Shown: piece by piece, positions 36,184 through 44,653 of the stretch | Position numbering within the stretch: the first letter of the stretch is position 1 | Layout: each line of letters begins with the position of its first letter | From: Marixanthomonas ophiurae | Lineage (GTDB): Bacteria > Bacteroidota > Bacteroidia > Flavobacteriales > Flavobacteriaceae | Length of the DNA: 64,000 nucleotides | Assembly (NCBI RefSeq): GCF_003413745.1 | Contig: NZ_QVID01000002.1 | Location: forward strand, 186,001 to 250,000 | Reading direction: 5' to 3' | Program-made: the position numbers and the translations under genes | The notes under the pieces: model-generated | Databases searched by the model: none | What the model was told of the DNA's origin: nothing | Seen by the model: only the letters and a program-made list of their open reading frames with translations

Positions 36184-36909
36184 ATGAAACCAATCCATGT
36201 AATTTTATTAGTCTTGATAGCAGGTTTAAGCACTGCTTGTCAATTTGATATTAACCTTGGCCAGACCAATGGTAACGGTAATGTAGTAACCGAAGAACGC
36301 CCCGTTTCAGAATCCTTCAATGCAGTACGCGGAAGCGCAGGTTTAGATGTTTTCTTAACTAAAGGCGACGAAGAAAAAATTGTTGTAGAAGCCGACGAAA
36401 ATCTACTTGCTATTATCGAAACCGAAATTATCGACGGAAAACTAAAAATTGGAACTAAAGAAAACATTGGTCGTTCTAAAGCGAAAAAAGTATATGTAAC
36501 CTATACTGAATTAAATACCATTGAAGCTAGCAGTGGCGCCGATGTGATTGGAAACTCAGTAGTAGAAAGTGAACGTTTAACATTAGATTGCAGTAGCGGT
36601 GCTGATCTTGAAGTGGAAGTATTCTCAAAACATGTAATTGCCGAAACTAGTAGTGGTGCCGATATAAATGTTTCTGGTAAAGCAACAAATCTAGATGCAT
36701 CAGCTTCTAGCGGAAGTGATTTAAATGCCAAAGATTTATTAGTAATCAATTGCACAGCCGATGTTTCCAGTGGGGCAGATATTACCGTAAACGTACAAGA
36801 AAAGCTTGTTTCTGAAACCTCTAGCGGGGGTGATGTTCATTATTACGGCAATCCCGGAAATGTTTCAAAAAATGAAAGCAAGTCTGGTGGTGGAACTCAT
36901 AAAATGTAA
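36184..36909 (+). CDS. DUF2807 (GIN-domain) lipoprotein
   Basis: A 241-residue lipoprotein with lipobox LSTAC. The mature part is a right-handed beta-helix-like DUF2807 domain. From about residue 115 it shows six near-regular turns marked by SSGAD or a variant (SSGADVIG, SSGADLEV, SSGADINV, SSGSDLNA, SSGADITV, SSGGDVHY). The family is abundant in Bacteroidetes and is often encoded beside PspC genes; molecular role unknown. It closes the operon, 11 bases after the PspC gene, with a terminator behind. Confidence 0.88.
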   Translation: MKPIHVILLVLIAGLSTACQFDINLGQTNGNGNVVTEERPVSESFNAVRGSAGLDVFLTKGDEEKIVVEADENLLAIIETEIIDGKLKIGTKENIGRSKAKKVYVTYTELNTIEASSGADVIGNSVVESERLTLDCSSGADLEVEVFSKHVIAETSSGADINVSGKATNLDASASSGSDLNAKDLLVINCTADVSSGADITVNVQEKLVSETSSGGDVHYYGNPGNVSKNESKSGGGTHKM

Positions 36910-36938
36910 GTTATTTAATGGCCAACCAACCAAAAAGC

Positions 36939-36969
36939 AAAAACCGAAGACAATTCAGCTTCGGTTTTT
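36939..36969 (+). terminator. Terminator of the PadR/PspC operon
   Basis: AAAAACCGAAG (36939-36949) pairs with CTTCGGTTTTT (36959-36969) over a 9-base loop. Confidence 0.9.
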
Positions 36970-37046
36970 GTTGTTTCAGTAGTTTTTATTTCAACCTTAC
37001 GACCTATAATTACTATTTTAGTAGCGTAAAAAATAAGTAAGAGAAC

Positions 37047-37802
37047 ATGGAAGTATTGATTATAGAAGACGAAAAACCTTCAGCAAGAAGACTAAAACGA
37101 ATGCTAGAAAAGCTAGGCGTTACGGTAAATCATACACTTCACAGTGTTGAGGAGTCTATCGAGTGGTTTTCTAACAATCCGCAACCGGAATTGATTTTCT
37201 TGGATATTCAGCTAAGTGACGGACTGTCCTTTGAAATTTTCGATGCAGTTTCCATAACGAGTTCAATTATTTTCACCACTGCCTATGATGAATATGCACT
37301 GCAAGCTTTTAAACTTAACAGTATCGATTACCTTTTAAAGCCTATTGACGAAGATGATTTGGCGAAAGCAGTTGAAAAGTATAAAACCTTTAAACCAGAG
37401 CAGCAAAACGTTCAATTAAACTTTGATGACATCAAAAAAATGCTTGTCAATCCGGTGGAACGACAGTATAAAAAACGATTTACAACCAAAATAGGGCAGC
37501 ATCTTAAAATGATTTCGGTAGATGATATCGAGTGTTTTTATTCTGAAAATAAAGGGACCTACGCACACACTACTGAAGGTCGTGATTACTTGTTAGACAC
37601 AACTTTAGAGCAACTGGAAAACGAGCTAGCACCTGAAACCTTTTTTAGGGTAAATCGAACTTTTTTTATCAATATTAATGCTATTAATGATATTATATCC
37701 TATACAAACTCACGGCTTCAGTTAAAGCTAAATAGTTATTCTGAGCAAGATATTATCGTGGCACGCGAACGGGTAAAAGATTTCAAAATTTGGTTAGAAT
37801 AA
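37047..37802 (+). CDS. LytTR-family response regulator
   Basis: A 251-residue two-domain regulator. The receiver domain (about 1-120) has the acidic pair at residues 7-8, the phospho-acceptor Asp in IFLDIQLSDG (about residue 52) and the Lys in LLKPID (about 106). The LytTR DNA-binding domain (about 145-250) shows DIECFYSENKGTYAHT and FFRVNRTFFININAI. LytTR regulators usually pair with a 5TM-Lyt or His_kinase histidine kinase encoded next door. None is adjacent here: the flanks are the DUF2807 operon and an SDR gene. Confidence 0.92.
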   Translation: MEVLIIEDEKPSARRLKRMLEKLGVTVNHTLHSVEESIEWFSNNPQPELIFLDIQLSDGLSFEIFDAVSITSSIIFTTAYDEYALQAFKLNSIDYLLKPIDEDDLAKAVEKYKTFKPEQQNVQLNFDDIKKMLVNPVERQYKKRFTTKIGQHLKMISVDDIECFYSENKGTYAHTTEGRDYLLDTTLEQLENELAPETFFRVNRTFFININAINDIISYTNSRLQLKLNSYSEQDIIVARERVKDFKIWLE

Positions 37803-37883
37803 GCTACTTTTCAGAAATAAAACTCTGCTATCCTTGCAAAAGTTAAGGCGTAACTGCATCTTTGCGAGCTATAAACCATATAT

Positions 37884-38693
37884 ATGTCAAAGGTTGTTTT
37901 AATTACGGGAGGATCTTCTGGAATAGGAAAAGCCATAGGTTCTTATCTACTTTCAAAAAACTATGTAGTGTATGGAACCAGCCGTAATCCTGAAAAATAC
38001 AAAGATGCGAGTCCGTTCCCATTGTTAAAAATGGAAGTGACGAGCTTAGAAAGCGTTCAAGAATCCGTAAACCAGTTATTACAACAAGAAGGTAAGGTTG
38101 ATGTGCTAATTAACAATGCGGGAGTAGGCATTACAGGACCTATTGAAGAAACACCCAATCCTGAAATTGAAAAAGCTTTTGCTACAAATCTCTACGGACC
38201 AATAAACGTTATAAAAGCAGTACTGCCAACGATGCGAGAGCAGGGTAGTGGTACTATTATCAACATTACCTCCATTGCTGGATATATGGGACTTCCATAT
38301 AGAGGGATTTATTCGGCAACCAAAGCAGCTTTGGAAATTACCATTGAAGCATTACGCATGGAAGTGCGGCAATTTGGTGTTAAAATGACCAATATTGCAC
38401 CAGGCGATTTTGCTACGAATATTGCTGCTAGTCGATATCATGCCCCACAATTAGAAAATTCGCCTTACAAAAAAGAATACGGAAACACCCTAAAACTAAT
38501 GGATGAGCACGTAGATTCAGGGGAAGATCCTAATAAAATGGCAAAAGTGGTGCATCAAATAATCGAAACCAAAAATCCTAAAGTACATTATAAAGTAGGT
38601 TCTTTTATTCAAAAATTTTCAGTTGTTCTTAAAAAAATCCTTCCCGATAAAACGTATGAACGGATGTTGCTGAACCACTATAAGCTGAAATAA
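37884..38693 (+). CDS. Short-chain dehydrogenase/reductase
   Basis: A 269-residue classical SDR. The cofactor loop GGSSGIGKA is at residues 8-16, NNAGVG near 84-89, the catalytic Ser in INITSIAG near 135, and the YSATK (Tyr-x-x-x-Lys) motif near 152-156. The extended C-terminus (FIQKFSVVLKKILP) fits SDRs acting on lipid or steroid-like substrates, but the substrate is unknown. It lies between the LytTR gene and the aldolase gene without obvious functional linkage. Confidence 0.88.
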   Translation: MSKVVLITGGSSGIGKAIGSYLLSKNYVVYGTSRNPEKYKDASPFPLLKMEVTSLESVQESVNQLLQQEGKVDVLINNAGVGITGPIEETPNPEIEKAFATNLYGPINVIKAVLPTMREQGSGTIINITSIAGYMGLPYRGIYSATKAALEITIEALRMEVRQFGVKMTNIAPGDFATNIAASRYHAPQLENSPYKKEYGNTLKLMDEHVDSGEDPNKMAKVVHQIIETKNPKVHYKVGSFIQKFSVVLKKILPDKTYERMLLNHYKLK

Positions 38694-38737
38694 GCAATCT
38701 TTTTCTGTTTTCGGTTTAAAACAGCGGTAATCTTCGT

Positions 38738-38745
38738 TACTTTTG
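38738..38745 (+). promoter_or_regulatory. -7 box of the aldolase gene
   Basis: TACTTTTG fits TAnnTTTG and ends 29 bases before the ATG at 38775. Confidence 0.45.
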
Positions 38746-38774
38746 TATCATTCAAAAACTGAAAACTGTTTACT

Positions 38775-39428
38775 ATGAAATTCTTTATCGATACCGCAAA
38801 CTTAGATCAAATTCGCGAAGCACAAGACTTAGGTGTTTTAGATGGTGTAACTACCAATCCGTCGTTAATGGCCAAAGAGGGCATTACTGGGCGCAATAAT
38901 ATTTTAAAACATTATGTGGATATCTGCAATATTGTAGATGGTGATGTTTCAGCTGAAGTAATCGCAACCGATTTTGAAGGTATTGTAAAAGAAGGGGAGC
39001 AGTTGGCAGATCTGCACGAGCAGATTGTTGTAAAAGTGCCGATGATCAAAGAAGGAATAAAAGCAATAAAATATTTTACCGATAAAGGAATCCGTACCAA
39101 TTGTACCTTGGTTTTCTCTGCAGGACAAGCCTTGTTGGCTGCAAAAGCTGGAGCTACGTATGTTTCACCGTTTATAGGTAGATTGGACGATATTTCAACA
39201 GACGGATTAAATCTAATTGCTGAAATACGCCTTATTTATGATAACTACGGTTTCGAAACTGAAATTTTAGCAGCTTCTATTCGCCATACGATGCACGTTC
39301 TGGAATGTGCTAAAATTGGTGCAGATGTTATGACTGGACCTCTTTCTTCAATTGAAGGTCTATTAAAACATCCACTTACCGATATTGGCCTTGAGAAGTT
39401 TTTAGCAGATTATAAGAAAGGGAATTAA
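38775..39428 (+). CDS. fsa: Transaldolase-like fructose-6-phosphate aldolase
   Basis: A 217-residue protein of the small-transaldolase (FSA/TalC) subfamily. [16 protein letters not shown] opens the TIM barrel, [13 protein letters not shown] near 24-36 is the family signature, and the Schiff-base Lys lies in VVKVPM near residue 86. [21 protein letters not shown] near 173 completes the active site. Members act either as transaldolases in the pentose phosphate pathway or as fructose-6-phosphate aldolases; sequence alone does not separate the two firmly, so the symbol is provisional. A terminator shared with the convergent gene follows. Confidence 0.9.
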   Translation: MKFFIDTANLDQIREAQDLGVLDGVTTNPSLMAKEGITGRNNILKHYVDICNIVDGDVSAEVIATDFEGIVKEGEQLADLHEQIVVKVPMIKEGIKAIKYFTDKGIRTNCTLVFSAGQALLAAKAGATYVSPFIGRLDDISTDGLNLIAEIRLIYDNYGFETEILAASIRHTMHVLECAKIGADVMTGPLSSIEGLLKHPLTDIGLEKFLADYKKGN

Positions 39429-39453
39429 AAAGAGATTTAATTCAGAAAATATA

Positions 39454-39483
39454 AAAGCCTTCTACAGAAATGTGGAGGGCTTT
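39454..39483. terminator. Bidirectional terminator between aldolase and lipoprotein genes
   Basis: AAAGCCTTCTAC (39454-39465) pairs with GTGGAGGGCTTT (39472-39483), allowing G-T pairs. It serves both convergent genes and overlaps the stop of the minus-strand one. Confidence 0.8.
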
Positions 39484-40882
39484 ATTTATTAATATATCCT
39501 AAAAGTAACTCTTCAATTTCGGTACTGAGTAAATTGGTGTTGCCTTCTAAAATCATTCCGTCTTTATCAAGTATCAACGCTTTGTTCACTGATGTTAGAA
39601 CCAATTTTTTTTCAGCTTCTTCGATGTTTTCAAATTGATATTCACTTGTAAGGTTGTAATTAAGCCTTTTTACAATGTTTAGCCACTTTTTAAAGTGGGT
39701 ATCAGTATTAATTCCTACATAATCATATTCTGGGTATTTAGATTTCAACTCGGAAACTTTAAAATGGATGCTTTTATAATGCGGAACCGACTTCATCGAC
39801 CAAAAGTAGAGTACCGTAGGCTTGTTAATTATACTTTGTAAATCTTTTACAGTATTCTTTGTTGTAACCAGTTCTAAATTGGGCACGATATGATTTGGAG
39901 TTAATTGTATAGTAGCTTCTGCCAATCTGTTCATCCTCTTTTTATGTTGTGTATTGGTACTTACTTCATTAAAAAGAGTAATTATTTTTTGCTCATTCTC
40001 AGAATCTTTAGCATTCAGTAAATATCGTCTTACATTATATTTTAAAAGATCATTTTTTAGGGAATCGTTTGTGATTACACTATCAATAACTTTCAGTTTA
40101 GCATAATTATGTAAAAACGAAAGTCTATCAAAATTTGCTTCGTCTTGTATTTGATTGTGGGCTAAGTTGTCTAGATAAAAATTTAAAAAGCGATAGTATG
40201 GATAAGTTGTACGTAGTAATTCATTCCCAAAATCTACATTTTCACGATAGTCGTAAAAATCTGCAGGGAAATTGTTTTTATTAACGGAAGTTTTATTTGC
40301 GTGAGTAGATGTATAAAGCTCTTTACGCATATTAAAAATATAATCAATATTGGATTGTGCTACCTCTTTAAAAGTTTTAGTGGGCTCATTTTTTGATAAA
40401 AAACTAGTATATATAGATTCCCACTCGTTTTTTAATGAGTCTAGTTTAGTTTCGAATTCTGCAGGGGGCAATTGATTGTAACGAGCAAGTAATGGAGCTT
40501 CTTTTTCATTTAAAAGGAAAAAATCCATTAAGAGATTATTTTTGTCGCCACCCTGCCCAGAAAAGGAAAGTGACTCGTCAAACTCAATAGTATTAACCCT
40601 TAGTAGTATACTGTCACCTGGTTCAATATAGACTGCTTGATATTCATTATGATTAAATGAATAAATACCTTCTTTAGGGTTTTTAAATTTATAAGTGAAA
40701 AAATTATTTTTATCTAATTTAACCGTATCTAACACCTTGTTATATTGAGTAATATAGATGTAATCACTTTTTGGATTTACAATTTCCCCGCTAAGCCAAG
40801 TATCGCCATTACTCGATTCCTCTGTATCATTACAAGAAACAATCAAAGCAATTAATAAAAAGAAAAGTAGCGTTTTTTTCAC
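39482..40882 (-). CDS. TlpA-like lipoprotein with thioredoxin fold lacking CxxC
   Basis: A 466-residue lipoprotein (lipobox ALIVSC) with a DUF4369-like N-terminal beta domain (about 30-120: SGEIVNPKSDYIYI ... YIEPGDSILLRVN), a helical middle, and a thioredoxin-like C-terminal domain from about 330. The domain keeps the strand PTVLYFW (about 354-360) but continues SMKSVPHYKS where redox-active relatives have xxWCxxC. No Cys is present at the active site, so disulfide chemistry there is unlikely. It was probably recruited for binding. Single gene, convergent with the aldolase. Confidence 0.75.
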   Translation of the reverse strand: MKKTLLFFLLIALIVSCNDTEESSNGDTWLSGEIVNPKSDYIYITQYNKVLDTVKLDKNNFFTYKFKNPKEGIYSFNHNEYQAVYIEPGDSILLRVNTIEFDESLSFSGQGGDKNNLLMDFFLLNEKEAPLLARYNQLPPAEFETKLDSLKNEWESIYTSFLSKNEPTKTFKEVAQSNIDYIFNMRKELYTSTHANKTSVNKNNFPADFYDYRENVDFGNELLRTTYPYYRFLNFYLDNLAHNQIQDEANFDRLSFLHNYAKLKVIDSVITNDSLKNDLLKYNVRRYLLNAKDSENEQKIITLFNEVSTNTQHKKRMNRLAEATIQLTPNHIVPNLELVTTKNTVKDLQSIINKPTVLYFWSMKSVPHYKSIHFKVSELKSKYPEYDYVGINTDTHFKKWLNIVKRLNYNLTSEYQFENIEEAEKKLVLTSVNKALILDKDGMILEGNTNLLSTEIEELLLGYINK

Positions 40883-40997
40883 GAGAGCTGCTATTTGGTT
40901 TTAAACAAATGTAAAAGACCCTGTATGTGCAAACTGTTAACCACACGTTAAAAGGAATATAAAAACGTTAATGTTTCTTCAATCACAGGTTATTCGT

Positions 40998-41005
40998 TAC
41001 TTTTG
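40998..41005 (+). promoter_or_regulatory. -7 box of the ABC-F gene
   Basis: TACTTTTG fits TAnnTTTG, 23 bases before the ATG at 41029. The leader has an AGAGGAG Shine-Dalgarno-like sequence (41019-41025), unusually good for this genome. Confidence 0.55.
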
Positions 41006-41028
41006 CGCAAAATTTAAAAGAGGAGAAA

Positions 41029-42654
41029 ATGCTTTCAGTTTCAAATTTATCAGTTCAGTTTGGAAAACGTGTGTTATTCGATGAAGTAAGCACACAGTTT
41101 GTTCAAGGAAATTGCTACGGAATAATCGGTGCTAATGGTGCTGGTAAATCTACATTTTTAAAAATAATATCTGGAAAACAAGAGCCTACATCAGGTCACG
41201 TTCATTTAGAATCTGGAAAGCGCATGTCTGTTTTAGAGCAGAATCACAACGCTTATGATGAGCATACCGTTTTGGAAACTGTTCTTCAAGGTAACAAACC
41301 TTTGTTTGAAATAAAGACTCAAATAGATGCACTTTATGCAGATTATACAGATGAAAACGCTGATAAAATTGGGGAGCTTCAAGTAGTTTTTGAAGAAATG
41401 AATGGATGGAATGCCGATAGCGATGCGGCAGCAATGCTTTCAAACTTAGGTGTTGATGAGAGTTTGCACTATACTATGATGAGTGATATAGATGGTAAGC
41501 AAAAGGTGAGAGTGTTATTAGCACAAGCATTATTTGGCAGCCCTGACGTATTGATTATGGATGAGCCTACCAATGACCTAGATTATGAAACCATTACATG
41601 GCTTGAAAATTTCTTAGCTAACTATGACAACTGCGTGATAGTGGTATCTCACGACCGTCACTTTTTAGATGCAGTTTGTACACATATTAGTGATATTGAC
41701 TTCGGAAAAATAACACACTACAGCGGTAACTATACTTTTTGGTATGAAAGTAGTCAATTAGCCATGCGTCAAAGAGCTCAACAGAACAAAAAAGCCGAAG
41801 AAAAGAAAAAAGAATTAGAAGATTTTATTCGTCGCTTTAGTGCCAACGTAGCTAAGTCGAAACAAGCAACTTCGAGAAAGAAAATGATCGAAAAGCTGAA
41901 CGTCGATGCTATTAAACCTTCTAGTCGTCGTTATCCCGCCATTATTTTTGATCGTGAGCGTGAAGCGGGTGACCAAATACTTGAGGTGAATAAATTATCG
42001 GCTTCTTTAGATGGAGAGGTTTTGTTTAAAGATGCACATATCAATTTAGTAAAGGGAGATAAAGTAGTTATATACTCAAGAGATTCCCGTGCTACAACTG
42101 CTTTTTATGAAATTATAAGCGGAAACTTAGAAGCAGATGCTGGTGACTATAAATGGGGTATAACGACACTACAAAGTTATTTACCATTGGATAATGAAAA
42201 ATTCTTTGAAAACGATATGTCATTAGTAGATTGGTTGCGTCAATACGCCAAAACCGAAGAAGAACGCGAAGAAGTTCACATTCGTGGCTTTTTAGGAAAA
42301 ATGTTGTTCAGTGGAGAAGAAGCCTTGAAAAAATCGAATGTACTTTCTGGAGGTGAAAAAGTGCGGTGTATGTTAAGTAGAATGATGATGATGCGCGCTA
42401 ATGTATTGATGCTGGATGAACCAACCAATCACTTAGATTTAGAATCTATTACAGCGTTCAACAATTCTTTAAAGAACTTTAAAGGGACGGTTATGTTAAC
42501 CACACATGATCACGAATTTGCACAAACTGTTGGTAATCGTGTGATCGAATTGACACCAAATGGTGTGATAGATCGCTACGCTACTTTCGATGAGTATATG
42601 AATGATAAAAAACTAAAAGAACAGCGTGATAAAATGTATGCTGTAGAAGCTTAA
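41029..42654 (+). CDS. ABC-F family ribosome-associated ATPase
   Basis: A 541-residue soluble protein of two ABC domains with the ABC-F interdomain linker (about 240-310, rich in Lys/Glu) and no membrane segment. NBD1 has an intact Walker A GANGAGKST (34-42) and Walker B VLIMDEPTND, but its signature is altered (DIDGKQKVR in place of LSGGQ). NBD2 has an altered P-loop (YSRDSRATT, about 349-357) but an intact LSGGEKVR signature (about 439-446) and MLDEPTNHLD. Only the site made of NBD1 Walker A and NBD2 signature is therefore canonical. ABC-F proteins bind the ribosomal E site and modulate translation. A strong Shine-Dalgarno sequence precedes the ATG. Confidence 0.9.
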   Translation: MLSVSNLSVQFGKRVLFDEVSTQFVQGNCYGIIGANGAGKSTFLKIISGKQEPTSGHVHLESGKRMSVLEQNHNAYDEHTVLETVLQGNKPLFEIKTQIDALYADYTDENADKIGELQVVFEEMNGWNADSDAAAMLSNLGVDESLHYTMMSDIDGKQKVRVLLAQALFGSPDVLIMDEPTNDLDYETITWLENFLANYDNCVIVVSHDRHFLDAVCTHISDIDFGKITHYSGNYTFWYESSQLAMRQRAQQNKKAEEKKKELEDFIRRFSANVAKSKQATSRKKMIEKLNVDAIKPSSRRYPAIIFDREREAGDQILEVNKLSASLDGEVLFKDAHINLVKGDKVVIYSRDSRATTAFYEIISGNLEADAGDYKWGITTLQSYLPLDNEKFFENDMSLVDWLRQYAKTEEEREEVHIRGFLGKMLFSGEEALKKSNVLSGGEKVRCMLSRMMMMRANVLMLDEPTNHLDLESITAFNNSLKNFKGTVMLTTHDHEFAQTVGNRVIELTPNGVIDRYATFDEYMNDKKLKEQRDKMYAVEA

Positions 42655-42660
42655 TAAAGA

Positions 42661-42687
42661 AAATCCCGCCAATTGGCGGGATTTTTT
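42661..42687. terminator. Bidirectional terminator after ABC-F gene
   Basis: AAATCCCGCC (42661-42670) pairs perfectly with GGCGGGATTT (42675-42684) over AATT, then T. It also faces the convergent DUF2007 gene. Confidence 0.92.
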
Positions 42688-42707
42688 AATTTTATAAAAT
42701 AGTTTGT

Positions 42708-42953
42708 TTATTCTTCTTCCACATCTTTCAAAAACAAATCTATTACTGACTGTGCTTTAGGCAATTCATCCTTGCGGATAAATAACCGTACCTGTCCAGG
42801 GACACCAGTGGCAAAACCACTAACAATGCCACTTTGGTGATCGTCTTTGGTTATAGGTTCAATGTTAATATCGTTCAGCCTTGATCTCAGCGCTTGTGCT
42901 AACATTGTTGGACCTGTATAAATTCGTATGGTTTCTTCAGGGTTTTCGCTCAT
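42708..42953 (-). CDS. DUF2007-family small protein
   Basis: An 81-residue cytoplasmic protein. ETIRIYTGPTMLAQALRSRL followed by DHQSGIVSGFATG and the C-terminal VRLFIRKDELPKAQSVID matches DUF2007, a ferredoxin-like fold annotated as a putative signal-transducing protein; no biochemical role is established. It starts 5 bases after the stop of the upstream membrane-protein gene and is probably co-transcribed with it. Confidence 0.82.
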   Translation of the reverse strand: MSENPEETIRIYTGPTMLAQALRSRLNDINIEPITKDDHQSGIVSGFATGVPGQVRLFIRKDELPKAQSVIDLFLKDVEEE

Positions 42954-42958
42954 AAGTT

Positions 42959-43675
42959 TTATGCGTTATAATATTTACTGTTCCAGATTGCGGTATTAAA
43001 GTTTTTTCCTTTAGCAAAACCGTAGAAAATAACCATTCCGCCTACCGATTTAAATATGAATAAAAATAGTAAAATATATTCTTGGGTCGTAGGGCCAGTT
43101 GAAAATAAATGAATAGGAGTAATAGAGGTTAGTAACAAACTGATAAAAAATATAGTTACTACCAAGTTTTCTAGTGTTTTATAGGGCCACATTAAAACTT
43201 TTCGAAAAGGATGCAAGTCATTTCCCCATTTGTGTATTAAATAAAAATAATCGTTCCCCATAGGTGCAAAAAGCAAGGGGTCGTCGGCATTTTCAAGTTT
43301 TAAAAGTTTTGCAGGAGCAATGATTTTAAAGTTTTTAAGTGAAGTGTCGTGCTCTCTTTCAAGTTGACGTATTTTAGTAACAGCTTCTTCAGGAATGGTT
43401 TCTTTAAAAAAACGGGAATCTAAAAATCGAAGACGGTAATCGACACATATTCTCTGAATATCTAAAATATGATAGATTCGGTTACTGTGTAGTTTGTCAA
43501 AATTAAATGAATTATCTTTTTCTGAAGTGCCTTTTGTTAATGTCTCTTTTATCAAAAGACGGTTTGTTTCATTTTCTGAAAAAATACTTGCTACTTCTTC
43601 TAAAATGTTTTCTTCAGAAATTCGCTTATCCCGAACCTGTTCCAATTTCAATTCGATATTGGTTTTTGTAAGCAT
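42959..43675 (-). CDS. Membrane protein of unknown family
   Basis: A 238-residue protein I cannot assign. The first 165 residues are soluble and charged, with helical segments and a LRFLDSRFFKETIPEEA stretch near 82. Two hydrophobic helices follow near 170-190 and 200-222, then a short tail. It contains no Cys-rich or nucleotide-binding motif beyond this layout. It lies 5 bases upstream of the DUF2007 gene, suggesting a two-gene operon. Confidence 0.7.
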   Translation of the reverse strand: MLTKTNIELKLEQVRDKRISEENILEEVASIFSENETNRLLIKETLTKGTSEKDNSFNFDKLHSNRIYHILDIQRICVDYRLRFLDSRFFKETIPEEAVTKIRQLEREHDTSLKNFKIIAPAKLLKLENADDPLLFAPMGNDYFYLIHKWGNDLHPFRKVLMWPYKTLENLVVTIFFISLLLTSITPIHLFSTGPTTQEYILLFLFIFKSVGGMVIFYGFAKGKNFNTAIWNSKYYNA

Positions 43676-43859
43676 ACTAAATTCTTTTTATATAAAATTA
43701 AAGGATAAAGAAATGGAACGCAACATTTTAACACCTGCATTCTGTTCTTTGGGTAGTTTTTGTAGTGTTAAATAAAACCCAAAACAAGATATAGTTAAAA
43801 CCGCGATAGAAAGGGCTACGTTTATATAAACACATAAACAAACACTAAAAATAACAATT

Positions 43860-44450
43860 ATGAAAAAGTTTAAAACAGTAGTAGCGGTATTAACAATGGC
43901 TTTGATAGCCAGTACTAGCACATCATTTGCACAAGATAAAATGATGAAAGACAAAAAAATGAAAGAAAAAACAGTTATGGTTGGCGGTGCCGAAATGTAC
44001 CCTAGCAAAAATATAGTAGAAAATGCTGTAAACTCTAAAGATCATACAACATTAGTAGCTGCTGTAAAAGCTGCAGATTTAGTTGAAACTTTACAAGGTG
44101 ACGGACCTTTTACGGTTTTCGCCCCAACAAATAAAGCATTCGATAAATTACCAGAAGGAACAGTTGCTACTTTATTGAAACCAGAAAATAAAAAGAAATT
44201 ACAAACCGTACTTACCTATCATGTGGTTGCAGGTGATATGAAAGCTGCAGATATTGTTGCTGCTATTAAAAAGGGTAATGGTAAAGCAACTTTCAAAACT
44301 GTAAGCGGTGGGAAATTGACTGCTATGATGAAGGGAAAAAAAGTAGTATTAAAAGATGAAAATGGTGGTATGGCAATGGTGACTACTGCAAACGTTAACC
44401 AATCGAACGGTGTGATTCACGTAATAGATTCAGTTGTATTGCCAAAGTAA
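43860..44450 (+). CDS. Fasciclin (FAS1) domain exported protein
   Basis: A 196-residue protein with signal peptide (ending TSFAQ), a short Met/Lys-rich stretch (DKMMKDKKMKEK, about 26-37) and one FAS1 domain (about 55-195). The domain shows HTTLVAAVKAADLVETLQG, GPFTVFAPTNKAFDKLP and the C-terminal NGVIHVIDSVVLP, the H1 and H2 signatures of the family. FAS1 proteins mediate adhesion or matrix binding at the cell surface. It has its own terminator. The Met/Lys-rich stretch after the signal peptide recurs, much expanded, in the next gene. Confidence 0.92.
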   Translation: MKKFKTVVAVLTMALIASTSTSFAQDKMMKDKKMKEKTVMVGGAEMYPSKNIVENAVNSKDHTTLVAAVKAADLVETLQGDGPFTVFAPTNKAFDKLPEGTVATLLKPENKKKLQTVLTYHVVAGDMKAADIVAAIKKGNGKATFKTVSGGKLTAMMKGKKVVLKDENGGMAMVTTANVNQSNGVIHVIDSVVLPK

Positions 44451-44484
44451 TTTTTTATTGATTAGAGGTTAAGTTAATATTCTT

Positions 44485-44512
44485 AAAAGCGGCTTTTAAA
44501 AGCCGCTTTTTT
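44485..44512. terminator. Palindromic terminator after fasciclin gene
   Basis: A perfect palindrome: AAAAGCGGCTTTT (44485-44497) mirrored by AAAAGCCGCTTTT (44498-44510), then TT. Confidence 0.88.
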
Positions 44513-44653
44513 AGTTTTTATAAAAAAAATATAACGATGCTATAAAATAAACGACGTATATTTATTAAAAATATATACATTTAATTTAAAAATTGAATAT
44601 ATGTTTTAATTTTAATTAAAAAATAGTTAATAACAAACTTAACAAGCACAATT

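Noticed and set aside
36500-36850. Regular SSGAD-coding repeats as a DNA repeat or CRISPR-like array
   Set aside because: The periodicity is protein-level (DUF2807 turns); codons vary and spacing is not that of a CRISPR array.
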